Assembly: GCA_951640195.1 (NCBI GenBank)
Contig: OX621166.1
Span: 310,001-374,000, forward strand
DNA from: Porpolomopsis calyptriformis
Lineage: Eukaryota > Basidiomycota > Agaricomycetes > Agaricales > Hygrophoraceae
Direction: 5' to 3'
DNA: 64,000 nucleotides
How positions within the stretch are numbered: the first letter of the stretch is position 1; each line of letters begins with the position of its first letter. The position numbers and the translations under genes are program-made. Below the pieces are notes generated by a model. It was not told the DNA's origin. It saw only the letters and a list, made by a program, of their open reading frames with translations, and searched no databases. Below, in pieces: positions 1 through 12,000 of the stretch.

Positions 1-20
1 TGAGACATATAAAATATATT

Positions 21-36
21 TTAGGGTTAGGGTTAG
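21..36 (+). repeat. short telomere-like TTAGGG tract
   Basis: Two full TTAGGG units plus TTAG occur head to tail. TTAGGG is the usual fungal telomere unit. At the left end of a chromosome the + strand should read CCCTAA, so this short tract is either interstitial or coincidental. It does not show that the window starts at a telomere. Confidence 0.5.
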
Positions 37-593
37 AACAGCGATGCGACATAAAAAAAAGTAGCCTGCCCAGCCAGAGTGGCCGAAGCAGGACAGGAAA
101 ATATTAAGACGGTGCATGAGCCTAAGCCCATACAAACCACAGTAACCCTCTGTATGGACAAGGTCGCCGTGCTATGGAGAGTCCCCGCAGCCCACAAACC
201 CAGGTTCTTGAAGGGGCCTGTGCCATCAAGGTAAGTATGAAGAATATCATTTCCATCTGCACTCCCTTTATACGTTCTCCATTCAGCGCACAGACCAACT
301 ACTCTATTTGGGTTCATCAGGCGCAAACACATCTGGAATCATGTGACGGCAAAGTCATTTCCTGAGATGACTTGACTAAGGTTCAGTACCTCGGTCATGA
401 TTTGGTCAAATCATCCAGGCCCCTCTCACCTTTATTTGTGTACATGTGACGGCATACTTAATTAATCTCTCCTCCTGATCGTCGGAGGAATTCAGCGAGT
501 GGATCATTGAAAATGCTATTCACAGAAACAGCACGGGTTCAAATGCAGAAGGGAAAGCATGCAAGCGGGTAGAACGTGGAGACTATCGCCACC
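37..593. other. intergenic, no gene seen
   Basis: About 560 bp lie downstream of the Hsp70-like stop codon. Only short open frames occur (up to 99 codons) and none has a recognisable motif or splice-supported extension. Nothing else is seen here. Confidence 0.5.
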
Positions 594-3013
594 CTAGTCA
601 ACTTGTCCGATCCCCACCGCAGCCTGATCGTACACAATTGAAGCAGCGCTCCTGTAAATGCGTAAGATGATAAACCACTCCCAGTGATTGATCGTACCGT
701 TTCTCTTCTCCCTGCGGGGGAAGATGTCAAGATAGCACGGTAAGATGAAGCAAGACGAACGTACATTTTCTACCCAGCTGATCTGAGCCTTCAACTCAGT
801 CAATCCGAACAACAGGACAATGCTGAATTCTTGCACGTAGTAAGGCACACCGCCTGACCCTCGTCGAACAGTTTTCATCACTTGGGAAGTGTCGGCGGAG
901 ACAATACACAGCGTGGAGAACTTGGCTGTGACTAGATGAGCCCTGAGTTATGAGATGCAGTTGGCAAAACGTACACCGTTCAATATCCATCCACTCGGGG
1001 CGGAGGTTATCACCTCGGTAACAGATTATTCGCGCATCAATACTGTGGAGATCAGATGCAGAAAGATACTCCGTGAAATAATCCTTTCTAAATTCCGTTT
1101 CCTCGGATACTTTCGTTCCCTGAATGGGTTGTCAGCTTACATCTCCGTTGAAGGCAGTCTTGGGAACCTTTGCCAGGATTGAGCTGAAAAAGTCGGGAAG
1201 AACCACTCGTCCTGAAAAGCGTGTGAATTGCGTGTGCGCCCGTCTTCGGTGTTCAGGATTACTGATGTCGTACGGTATATTGCAAACGGTGCCGTAAGTG
1301 AATCTTGCCATTCGAGCAGATACCACATGATCCAAGTAAAAAGAGATTGCCCCGTGAGCAACCGCCTTGTTGCTGGCCCCAAAATTTAGTGCCAAAGAAA
1401 TATACATTTAGTTGGTCAATACGCACACGTTACTGTCAGGGCGGCAGAAACTTAATCCTATTGGTTCGAGGTACTCTTGAAGCTTTGAGAATAGCCAGTC
1501 GCTCGCAGCGAACCCACCAACCAGAAACACGCACTGTAGTGTCGGTCAGCAATACTGGGGACAACACATTCAATCGATGATTGCACCGTGATCGGCTTCT
1601 GTGCAGTTTGACGTTGTTTTGCGATGGCGTCAATTATAGCATCAATAGATGGCTGGAATAAGTCGACCACTTCCGTACTGAATAGAACATTCAAACCAAT
1701 GAACCATCCAGTTTTTGGATAGACGCACCCAGGTAACTTCATTTGACCTGACCGTATATCGACCGAAGGGTCCCTATCTCGGCCCGTACCAAACTTGATA
1801 TACGAAGGCTCTTCAGAATTGCGGAAGGTCAACTTCGTTGTTTTGTCAAAACATTCAGTCATGTGTCTAACATCTTCTTCGCTGTTGAATTTAGAGCCCC
1901 GTAGTTTTTCTGAAAAGCCGATGAAAAAAAAACGGTAATGAATCAGAGAACAATACAAAACACACTTTCCAAGTAGGCTCGTGCACGCCTGCTGACAAAT
2001 ATGGATCCCTGTAATCGACCTGGACAAAGGATCGTTTTGTCAGGAGATGAAATCCAACTTTTTCCAACTCACATTCCGCTGGAGCGATCTCCTCAAAGGA
2101 AACGGGAGAAAGGATCATGAAGTAGGCGCTCAAGTCGACGGTGCCTCCTCCAGCGTCAACAATCATAATTCCCTGACCATCCTGCGGGAAGTTCGTGAGC
2201 CATAAGGTATAGTTGCAAAGATGTAAACACATTCACCTTCATGGCATCCGTAGTTAGACCATTTCTTAAACAAAAGTGGAGGCTTGCTTCGCCTTCAGTC
2301 ACCAATTGAAGCCTGGCCTGTCCATCCTGATTGTTAGGAATGAGGCCGGCGAGAACGGCAGCTTCTCGCATTTGGCCCTGCTGGGGACCTTCCCAGCCGT
2401 TTGGATGACTTAAGATAAACTCTATGCGGTCTTCCACGGATCGCCAAAGCTCAGTGCCGCTTGCGTGCGTGGTCTCGATGTAATTCCTTGCACATAGATA
2501 AAGATATCGCAAAAAGTCGGCAAATGCCTGAATTGGTGTGACAGTTGCGGGAAGAGGAGGAAGGTCCTGATCCGTGATGTGAGATTGCGCGAGGCCCTTG
2601 GGGCGAAGGTGTAGCTTGAACCTTACCAATAAATTCCATTAAAATCGTGTCAAAGCGAGAGATAACTAACGACAAACCATTCGACTTTGATCCAACCCTC
2701 ATCCTCAGCCTTCTCGAGTGTGCTCGCCTGTAATGCCTCTGCGCCTACTGCGCGAACACCTCCCTCCCTGTCATAGTAAAGGATAGAGGGTATTTTGGAG
2801 CTACCTCCCACGCCCTCTTGCGCTGGGTATCTAGAGGATGTTAAGTACGGGTGATGCAAAATGCAGGAAAATCACGTGCCTATTCACACCTAAAATCTCA
2901 GGGGCGATCCCTGGGTCAAGGAGGCAGTAGGACACGCCACTAAACGTGGTCCCGACATCGAAAGCGAGAACAAGTTTTCTTTGAAAGCCTTGGAATGGCT
3001 GCCGTGCTTGCAT
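594..3013 (-). CDS. Hsp70-like (ASKHA) ATPase domain protein
   Basis: Multi-exon gene for a fungal Hsp70-like protein of the actin/Hsp70 ATPase fold, not a canonical chaperone. The N-terminus has the phosphate-1 motif LAFDVGTTFSG, followed by SKIPSILYYD. The phosphate-2 motif IVDAGGGTVDL lies near 2.1 kb and the C-terminal half carries FGLTELKAQISW. Two introns near the 3' end join these segments to a short tail ending at 594. The lid and substrate-binding domain of true Hsp70 is absent, as is usual in this expanded Agaricomycete family, so the client or partner is unknown. The start at 3013 was chosen because it directly precedes the ATPase motif. The first intron acceptor is inferred from frame. 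The gene is divergent to the coiled-coil gene starting at 3329. Confidence 0.85.
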
Positions 3014-3328
3014 GTTGAAGAATTTTTTTCAGATCTACGCCACCTGCAGAACTATAGCATTTATAACTGGGAGGTGTGCAACAACAAGCGCACCCCCAAC
3101 AAATCAGGTCCAGGATCGATCGAAGGGTAAACGGTACCGTTCACATCCAAGCGCCCGCTGCGTGAACTAGAAGAACATGCATATAGCGCATTGCACCGTC
3201 GGCGTTTGATACACGAGGCGTGTGAAGAGGCAGCTCCAACAACACGAGTTCCTTCCACGCTCATTCCTCAAGGCGGGGGGTTGTCTGGGCTACGCAAAAT
3301 TGGTTCACATCCACGAGTGAGCTGGGAA
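3014..3328. promoter_or_regulatory. divergent promoter region
   Basis: A 315-bp interval separates the Hsp70-like start codon (-) from the preferred start of the coiled-coil gene (+). It must hold both promoters if those starts are right. No convincing TATA box was picked out. Confidence 0.4.
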
Positions 3329-4802
3329 ATGCCGCAACTGGGAAGTAGCTCTTCTTGGGCCACTATTGTGGGCGTCTCTACTCTATCTGTCGTTGGCATG
3401 CTGTGGCTCTTGGGCAACAAAAAGCGTGAGGAGGACCAACGCAAGCAAATTGCGAGTCTCGAGGTGACGCGGGCGGATCTGGAAAAGCGCGACGAGGACC
3501 AATGCAAGAAAATTGCGAGTCTCGAGACGGAGGTACTGGTGATGCGGGTGGAGCTGGGAAAGAAAGACAGCGAAATAGCTTCGCTGCGACGAGAGAAGAG
3601 TGCTGCAAAGGAGGAGACGAAGTGGGCGAACGATGAGCTATCTCGGCTCAAAAAGGAGCTCGCCAAGATGGAGGACGGAATCGGGAGTCTGCTAATCGAA
3701 TTGGGGGTTCTGCGCCAACAGACAAGAGTACAAGCTGACCAAATCCATCGCCAATCTGTCGATTTGAAGGCCGCCACCGAAGGGTCCCATCATCTCAACA
3801 GCCGGCTCGATCAGACTCTCGAGTTGTTAAAAACAAGGACTTCGGAACTCCAAGGCGCCCAAACATATTTAGGCAGAGCGGATTCGCTTTCCCCTGACGA
3901 CGTTACCGACATGGTTCGAGGGCTCAACTCGGAAATCTCCCAAACAGCTGCTGTCATGGCAGACTCGTTTGAATTCTCAAAAAAATGGGACACGACCGAG
4001 GAGCCGCCAGACGTGCTGGAGGCATGCGCGGAAGTAAGCGAGGTTGTCGGAGAGAGGATGACCCACCTACTACGGTTGCTCGAACATAACGATGACCCGA
4101 CGTTGATACAGTTCGCATTCCAATCAGCTATGTTGGGGATTGCGGACTGGGTCATAGGATCCTGGTATTTCGAGGAACCGGAAAAAGACGTTTTCCTCCA
4201 TGAGATCTACAGAAAAGTTCAGGAGGGTGGTCAGTCTACATTGCAACTCGTGACGGAAGGATACTTACTTGTTGATAAATCATGCAGAAGATCAAACTGT
4301 GGCAGGTAGATGGGGGGCGCTGACAAGACGCCACGTTCGAAAAATGGCCCGGGGGGAGTTTGAGATCCCGGAGCCATTGACGTCGCATTTTGTTGAAGCC
4401 TTCGTTAACATACTCACCGTGGCGGGTTGCAAGCAGACCGATTCGCAAATACACGACAAGATCACGACAAAATTCACGGAGAGGTTGAACAAGGTTAGCC
4501 GATTGGCACTTCGTATCAACAAGGCAACGGGGGAAGATGTCACTTCATGCGAACTGGAGGTCGCCTACTTGCATCCCGCGACGATATTCAACCCTGAAAC
4601 AATGGACGACTCGTTCGGAAAGAGTGAGGAGACCGCTCTCAAGGAAGAACCGATACTTGTCACAACGGATCTAGGGCTGTTGTGCGTAACAAAGGAGTCT
4701 GAAAATAAGGAACCTAGCTGGAAGGAGACGATCCTCTTGAAACCGGGAGTCTTGCTTGAGTCTGCATTGGGGGAAATGCGGAACGAAGAAGGATATGCAT
4801 AA
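3329..4802 (+). CDS. membrane-anchored coiled-coil protein
   Basis: Two exons (3329-4226 and 4288-4802) joined by a 61-bp GT-AG intron give 470 aa. Residues about 10-28 form one hydrophobic segment (WATIVGVSTLSVVGMLWLL) next to Lys/Arg residues, so a single-pass or signal-anchor topology is likely. Residues about 30-180 are a long, charged coiled coil with an internal near-repeat (EEDQRKQIASLE and DEDQCKKIASLE). The C-terminal half is helical and globular with no motif I can name, including VAGRWGALTRRH across the splice. The frame stays open upstream to 3191, but 3329 places the membrane segment at the N-terminus. The family is common in mushrooms and its function is unknown; a tether or scaffold role is only inference. 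Confidence 0.75.
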
Positions 4803-5173
4803 TTATTTAATAACGACTGTTGCGTTTGGGGAGTTTCTTGATTTTGGCTTGTTCGTCAGAGTATTTAATCTCCTAGAGCATTTTATTGCATTCCCTACAG
4901 CGGGACGTTGGATCCAAGACAGGAGGAACAAATGGAATCACACCTTCAGTCCCACACCATTTTCCCGAAACTTTACGCTAACCTCTTGTCGGTGCAGAAG
5001 AGTATGGCAATAGTTTTCATATGAGCAAAATTGCATTTGTATGGCTGGGCACCATCCGTAAAGATAATCTAATGCTCTAAAGCAAGAACTTGCAAACAGG
5101 CAATTCCTTAAAGCCAAATTATTTCAGCCAGACAGAAAGTTTAATCAGATAATACGAGGGGGGGGCTTATCGA
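4803..5173. other. intergenic between convergent genes
   Basis: This 371-bp interval holds the 3' ends of two convergent genes. An open frame of 85 codons runs through it but has no support. It contains an 8-nt G run near 5160 and nothing else of note. Confidence 0.5.
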
Positions 5174-6734
5174 TTAACTCGCAACAAGGGTCGACTCGAC
5201 TTCAGAGGTCTTGTTCCCATCAGATGAACGTGCCCTCTCCTCTGACGGATGCTCTAACTCCCACGCTTTTAAAGCTTTTTCAAATGCGTCCCAAACAAGC
5301 TCGCCAGTAAGCTTTCCACCCAACTCCCTGTCATCTAATAAAGGGATCTCCGCTTCTGACCCTCGTTGACCGTCGGGGTTTCCTTGCTCCATCTCTTTAC
5401 TCTTTTCCTCGTTTACCGAATCTTGTGGTAATATTGCCAGTTGAACAACGGCGCATTCAGAATACAATGCGCCAGGCTTCAATAATTCCACCGATATCGT
5501 GTGATTGTCGTTTGCTCTCTTATTCGAGGTTGGAGAAGTGGGGGTTTGTGAGAGCGATTTGAAAGGAGTGGGGAGAAAAAGAACATGCAGGACCGATTGC
5601 ATAGCAGACGTTAAGGATTTCGTCAATATTCGCAGCACAGGCTGAAGGAGAATATATCTGGCCGTAGAGTTAGTATGAGCAGATGTGAGAAATTGAACGC
5701 TCACAGAATGAGCCCAAGAACTGAGTGACCTCGGGAACTAGACCGGTCGGCGCGAAAAAAGGGGGCCATCGTACCAACCCTACTGATCCCTGGCGACACG
5801 GAAACAGCAACAATGTTCGAACGCTGAAATTCATCCTTTACAACTGGCACTGTGCTTGTACCATCATTCGGTTTAGGGACTTGAGCAGAGGGGAAAGCAT
5901 CAAAGATCCGTTGCAGATGTCGCGTAAGCACAGCCATACGTAGCGACCGCTGTCCCTCTCGCAAAAACAGAGACGAGGGTGAGGATGTGGCCAAGGAGGG
6001 TGAAAATGAGGCTGTTGCAGCTGCATAAAAAGGGTTTATGACATTGATAATCCGGATGTCTCGTTCGACAGGGGCTACGATGAGGACTGGGAGTAGAAGA
6101 GTGGTTATGAGGAATGTGGCAAGAGTCGCCGATCTTCTCTCTTGCTCCTCTTCAGAATGGTGACCACCGAAAACAGTGCCAATGTGTTGGTATTCGTGAG
6201 CAAAGAGCAGGGCATCAAGCCGTTTATCCTGTCCAGTGGCAAAGCGGGTACAAAAGGAACGTACGGAAACTGGTGAGGATAAGTCACACTCCTCAACAAA
6301 TATATGTTCGTTCTTGGTGGTAGAGCGAAGAAGGGTGATCAAGACATCAACTTTGGATGAAGTAATCGGATAAGGCGACAGCGCAATAATGTTGGCCCCT
6401 CGTTGGGCCAAAGACTGAATGAGTGTTAATCCCAAAGGGGTGAAGCCTCCCTGCCGTAGCTTCAATTGCCGAAGTATTGGAAAACTACATGACCCACTGT
6501 GACAAGGATGACACGCGCATGGAGGTCGCGTTCGCGAGTGGTACTACGACCTTGCACAAATGTGTGAGTTGCGAGTAGTATGGTGAAGGTGGCAATTATG
6601 TGAACCAGATAATCTGAGGGGAGGGTTGCCGAGATTATTGCCCCTGCGATTTTCAATACCATAAGGCTACGCTCTGAGGCTTGTTTGGACCCAGCGTCTT
6701 GGTTTGAAGGTGTTGTTTGGTTCACAGGCTGCAA
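5174..6734 (-). CDS. SDR-fold membrane protein (possibly DUF1776-like)
   Basis: Three exons (6498-6734, 5705-6450, 5174-5657) with two 47-bp introns encode 488 aa. An N-terminal hydrophobic stretch (residues about 25-60) precedes the Rossmann motif: splicing restores ILVTGGFTPLGL, a glycine-rich turn of the short-chain dehydrogenase type. Later segments IRIINVINPF and VSVSPGISRVGTM match SDR strands 5-6, but the usual catalytic YxxxK is not obvious, so it may not be an active oxidoreductase. The C-terminus is hydrophilic and acidic. The architecture fits fungal SDR-like proteins such as DUF1776, but the assignment to that family is a guess. An internal Met at 6662 is an alternative start. It shares a very short promoter with CCT8. 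Confidence 0.75.
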
Positions 6735-6762
6735 GTAAACAAGTCTGCTTCATTCAACCAAA
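6735..6762. promoter_or_regulatory. 28-bp bidirectional spacer
   Basis: Only 28 bp separate the longest SDR-like start (-) from the CCT8 start (+). Even with the alternative SDR start at 6662, the spacer is about 100 bp, so the transcripts must share or overlap promoter elements. Confidence 0.5.
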
Positions 6763-8812
6763 ATGTCACTTAAAGTTCCCCAAGCAAGCAATATCCAGCT
6801 ATTCAAGGATGGATACAAGGTGGGTTATTGCCTGTTCTATAAAGACATCGTTCAAAGCCATCGTCAAGTACTTGCAAGGCATTGAGGACGCGGTACTTCG
6901 AAATATACAAGCAGTATCAGAACTATCAGATCTTGTGCGGACAAGTTTTGGCCCAAACGGTGGGATTTTAAGCCCCAATTCCCTCTTGAGATATAACCCA
7001 TTGCAGATCAGGCCGGAATAAGCTAGTGATCAACCACCTAGGGAGGCTTTTCGTGACATCAGATGCCGCTACTATTATGCGTGAGCTCGAGGTTGTCCAC
7101 CCTGCAGCCAAGCTTCTCGTTATGGCGTCGCAGGCCCAGGAAGCTGAGGTGCCTTTAGATATTCCTTTGCTTTCCATCGGCCTGAAAAGTTAACAATCTT
7201 TAGATGGGAGATGGCACAAATCTGGTCATCATCATGGCAGGCGAGTTGCTGAAGAAGGCGGAGCACCTCCTCGTTATGGGTTTGCACCCTAGCGAAGTTA
7301 TCAAAGGCTATGAACTCGCCTGCACGAAAACCCTTTCGGAACTTGAACGTTCGTTGGCCAATCTGTTCCTGACCTCATCCTGACGGTTTTCGCAGAACTA
7401 TCGACGACGAGCCTTCCGTCCCCATTAACACAATCGTCTCTGGCTTCGGCACTGAAGCCCGCTATCGCATCAAAACAGTATGGTTACGAAGACATCCTTT
7501 CTGCACTTGTTGCAGAGGCCGCGTTGGCTGTCATGCCTGCCAATCCAAAAAATTTCAACGTTGATAACGTACGGGTCGTTAAGATAATGGGTGGAAGTCT
7601 CCCTGGAAGTCGGGTGGTTCAAGGAATGGTTTTTGGTCGTGAACCAGAAGGTGAGTTTTTGCACAATTTGTTATCCCTCCACGTCGATTGATTGTCGACT
7701 CCATAGGCATAGTCAAAAAGGCCACGAGGGCCAAAGTAGCTATCTTTACGTCTGCCTTGGACATCGCACAGACAGAAACAAAAGGGACTGTGTTGATCAA
7801 GAATGCTAACGAGATGCTCAACTTTACAACAGGAGAGGAGAAACATATCGAAAAAGTGAGTGTTTTGGCTTGTGGACTAGTTTCATGTCTGACCACCAGC
7901 TCAGATTTTTAAGGAAATAGCGGATTCAGGTGTAAAGGTCATCATAGCCGGTTCTAGCGTGGGTGAACTCGCACTTCACTACCTCGATCGCTTCAGCATC
8001 GCTGTCCTCAAAGTTTTGTCCAAATTTGAACTACGGCGATTGTGTCGAGTCGTCAATGCCACCCCACTTGCACGTATAGGAGCACCCACTCCGGAAGAGG
8101 CTGGGTTTGTTGATATCTTTGAAACTATCGAGATCGGTGGCGACCGCGTCACTGTCCTTCGGCAGCTCGTGCACGGAGACGAGGGTTTTGATCCGCGGGC
8201 CCGATACGAGAAAACTCGGACAGCAACCATCGTCCTTAGGGGTGCTACGTCCAATCGCTTGGACGACCTGGAACGGGCAATTGACGATGGGGTGAATGTG
8301 ATCAAAGCTTTGCTGAAGGATGCCAGGTTGGTTCCAGGGGCAGGAGCTGTAGAGCTGGAACTGGCAAAGAGGGTGGAAATTTACGGTAGTGGGTTGAAAG
8401 GCCTGTCGCAACATGCAGTCAAGCGGTATGCTGCTGCGTTGGAAGTTGTGCCGAGAACGCTGGCGGAAAATGCTCTTGGCGGTGCGGAAGGTAACGAAGT
8501 TTTAAGTCGGCTCTGGGCAAAACATGAAGAAAAGGGAGGAGAAGCATGGGGTGTTGATGTCGAGGTCTGTGTTGTCCGATGTCAAGTTTCAGCCTCTTAT
8601 CGTCTATTGTCCTTTCACAGGTTGAGACCGACGGTACAACTCAATCCACAACTCATGGGATCTATGACTCCCTTGCCGCGAAAGCATGGGCGATCCGTCT
8701 CGCGACGGAAGCTGCGGTTTCTGTTCTGAGCGTGGACAGTATAATCATGAGTAAGCCAGCGGGTGGGCCGAAGGTGCCGCAGCAAAGTGGGAATTGGGAC
8801 AATGACGATTGA
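6763..8812 (+). CDS. CCT8: T-complex chaperonin CCT, theta subunit
   Basis: Eight exons (6763-6819, 6869-6959, 7012-7148, 7204-7348, 7396-7650, 7707-7855, 7905-8564, 8621-8812) give 561 aa, close to the family length of about 550. This is one subunit of the cytosolic TRiC/CCT double ring that folds actin, tubulin and WD40 proteins with ATP. Group II chaperonin motifs are present: RTSFGPNG after the N-terminal region, MGDGTN across the exon 3/4 junction, and the ELELAKR and AWGVDVE regions. The tail SIIMSKPAGGPKVPQ followed by GNWDNDD is typical of the theta subunit. All seven introns are 47-56 bp GT-AG and preserve the frame. It is transcribed divergently from the SDR-like gene and converges on the Bem2-like gene. 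Confidence 0.96.
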
Positions 8813-9098
8813 AGGGGTTTTGTGAATGCGCAGAGACTTCAGGTTGATATATTTGTCACGAGTCCAGAATCATTCTGTTAAACCATAGACAATAAAAGCG
8901 TTGTGACTCAAGCGAAGACACCGGACATACTTAGATTGACATAACATCAAAAGGGCAGAGCAGGTAATCATGCATATTAGGACAATATATTATATACAGT
9001 ATTGTATTAGTTAGAGGCATCAAAGTCCGATGGCTCTGATCTCGAACACGAACAAGTCCGGGTGACACGAAGTACAAAGTTCTTGGTTGGCACAGAAA
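8813..9098. other. shared 3' region of convergent genes
   Basis: A 286-bp AT-rich interval lies between the CCT8 stop and the Bem2-like stop. It should hold both polyadenylation regions. The stretch around 8881-9010 includes AATAAA-like and TATATT-rich sequence. Confidence 0.4.
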
Positions 9099-12000
9099 CT
9101 AAATTTGATGTTCGATATGTGTAGGCGCTTGGTCTTCTTCCTCCTCGTTTTCCTCAAGGATCGGTGAGTCATACTCTACATCATCTTGATCCACGTCGGC
9201 CTCTTGATCGACTTCATCAAAGATAATACGAAACTAATGTAACCGCGTTAGATGCTAAGGCAAACATACAAGAGAAGGCTTTCGTACATGTGTGATAAGC
9301 GCCTTGACGAGCTTGTGTGTATGACCCATGTTAGCCAGGATCATCACAAAATCATTGTGTGGAGCGCGCATCAAGTTCGGGCTGAACACGATTGCGAGAG
9401 CCTCGGCAGTCATCTGATTGTGTTCCTCGTAGTCGGTAATCCTTGAAAGCCTTTTTCAGCTACAAAATACTCAATGGTGGAATAAATATACCTGTCGAGA
9501 TGCTCAGATACCCGTTTCAAGAGGTCGAAGTTGGCTTGTGGAAGATCCTGCACAATGCTACGAATCCTGGTAAGGCGGCTGTCGAGGCTTTCGATTTCTA
9601 TATTGAAAGATTAGAGGAATAGAAGAAATTTGTGAAACGGAACGTATTACTCATTGCTTCAATGACCTCGTAGTACGAGGTTGCTGGGAATAAGGGTTCT
9701 GGCAACACTCGGAACCAGGACTTGACGAGATCACAGACTGCGTAGATATCCGTAGAAGGCCCAATTGGGGATTTACCTGAGCGATAAGTTTATGGTGAGC
9801 ATGCATCTGTAATGTGAAGTCTTAGTTCTTACCCCGATTGAAGTCATCTCTAAGCACATTGATCTCGGTTGCGGCACCAGCGATTCGATCTGCGCACAAA
9901 ATAGGTCAAACTCGAAGCCAATAATGGTTTGAATTTTCACATACATATGCCAACCTCTTTCAGACCGCGAGACTCAATCTCGGATAGGCAACGGTGGATC
10001 ACCACGGGGATAGCACCAGGCTGGATGTCGTGGCCTCCGGCCTCCCTTCGAAGCAGAAACTCAAGATCCACGCCAAACACTGGGTGTTGCATCGGTATTT
10101 GGATACAAAATAATTCAGAAGACTTACCAGCTGTTGGGTCGCGGGAAACTGTCAGCGGATGGTGGATGTGATCAGAAGCCTGAGGCTTTGGAGAGTTCCC
10201 GAGGTAAGTCAAACGACGTTGTGCAGCCATGTTGGTAACACGACTAATGGTGTTCATCCACTTTGCCATGTCTCGTTTGTCAACAGCCTGCAGTAGGTAA
10301 TGACCGCCATCCTCGGTATCAAGTTGGAACGTAAATGAACGCTCATTGTTGATGAATTGGGCTACGCGCGCTTCCATAAGGCTGAGGACCAAAGAAGGTT
10401 TCCCGGTTGGTGTGAAGTCAAGTTCGGAAGGACTCCTCTTGGTACCTGAGGAGTGGAGAGTGTCGGATGTAAATGCGCTGGAGATTGGTCTCATAAATTG
10501 CATGAACGCCGAGGACATGCTCTTCTTATTCCGTCGTTGTTTTTGTGCAACATCACTGGACTTTCTTGGCCTCATCGCTTTATTGAATAAATCTTCCCGT
10601 CGGACATTCCGTGAGTCCTCCAGCCTCTTTTCTTTAATCAGCCGATCGCGCAGGTTCTTGTCACGCTTGTTCTTTTCGACTTGTGAGGCGACTAGCTTTT
10701 GGAATGGGCGCGCGAGTTTTCTTGCGGATATATTACCATTGGCGCTAGCTTGCATACTTTCACGATGAGCGTCCTCTTTGATTCCACGGTGGTCAAACTG
10801 AAAGAGGTTGACTTCTTTTTCGATGCTGTTCAGCCGTTCGAATGCCCTCCGATTCAACTCGCCTCGTTGGCAAAAGGGCGCATTTGAGATGAAATTATAT
10901 AAACGCCTAAGGAAGGTGAGCCTCGTGTCATGCGTGAACTAATGGGCATACCTTCGCTTGTCGAAATTGACGAGACTTTGTGGTACTTCTAGTGACACGG
11001 ACTCTATGATGTCTGGCATGGTAATGATGTCTAGAATACGTTCAATAACCCAGCCCATATCGACTATTAGAGGCTCTTTGGAATTCGTGAAATGCACATA
11101 AGGCTTGGCTAAGAAGGAGGCCAATGAGTCGCATTGTACTCCACGAGCAAGAGATAAATTTTGCCAAGCCCGCTGGTGAATCCGACTTTCAGCGCTTAGG
11201 AGGGCAGAAGTAAGAACAGCTTCGACGAAAGAGCGAGTACAGGGCATGTCCCCGCGCGGTCGAGGGGATGATGTCGCTTCAGTACTACGCAATCGTGCAA
11301 CCTCGATTGCGCGAAGAAACAAATCCATCCGTCCTTGTCGAACACGGATCCCTAGCTTTGGTGCAACGACCCTGGAGATCAGCCATTTGCGCAATATCCC
11401 ATATGCACGGATACAACTCCGAATGCTTGGTGGAAAAAGTCTGTATAGAGTGTCATGGCCGGGGTCCGGAATCAAATGCGAAGGTTCGATTTGCCGAAGA
11501 TGCGAATGGATAGTCTGAATTTCCAAGGTTTCTTCGTTCCAGCCGACTTCTCGGTTCAGCAACCAGCTTATGCGATCTGCTGTCTGCACTTCAAGTAGGT
11601 CGGAGGTCGCAAAGAGATCCTATTTAAGGATTTCAATCAGAGTGATAGGATACGAACTCGATGCAATACCTCTTCGTTGACGTTTGAGAATGCTGCATAG
11701 GCCATTGAATCGAGGTGGTCCACAAGGTCCTCTGGTCCAATACGGTCGATATCAGAAATGTCTTGCAGTACATTGCGTGTCTTGAAAGATGCCATAGGAT
11801 GTTTCGAAAATATCCATTTGGGCACCTTTGTTTGGAGGTTGAACACTGATACGAGCGAAGATCTCTCTTGTTCCAGACTACCCCACGCCTGACGGACAGC
11901 AGGATCGTCGAAGTTAGAAGATGCGACTACGTGATGGTCTGTGGTGCTGTGCAGAAATGATGAGACAGCATCGAAGAGCTGAATGTCATCCAAGGAATCT

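Noticed and set aside
33..332. 99-codon minus-strand frame at the left edge
   Set aside because: No motif, no splice continuation and low-complexity hydrophobic ends; treated as chance.
3268..3777. 169-codon minus-strand Ser/Arg-rich frame
   Set aside because: Exact antisense of the coiled-coil coding sequence; composition follows from the sense strand.
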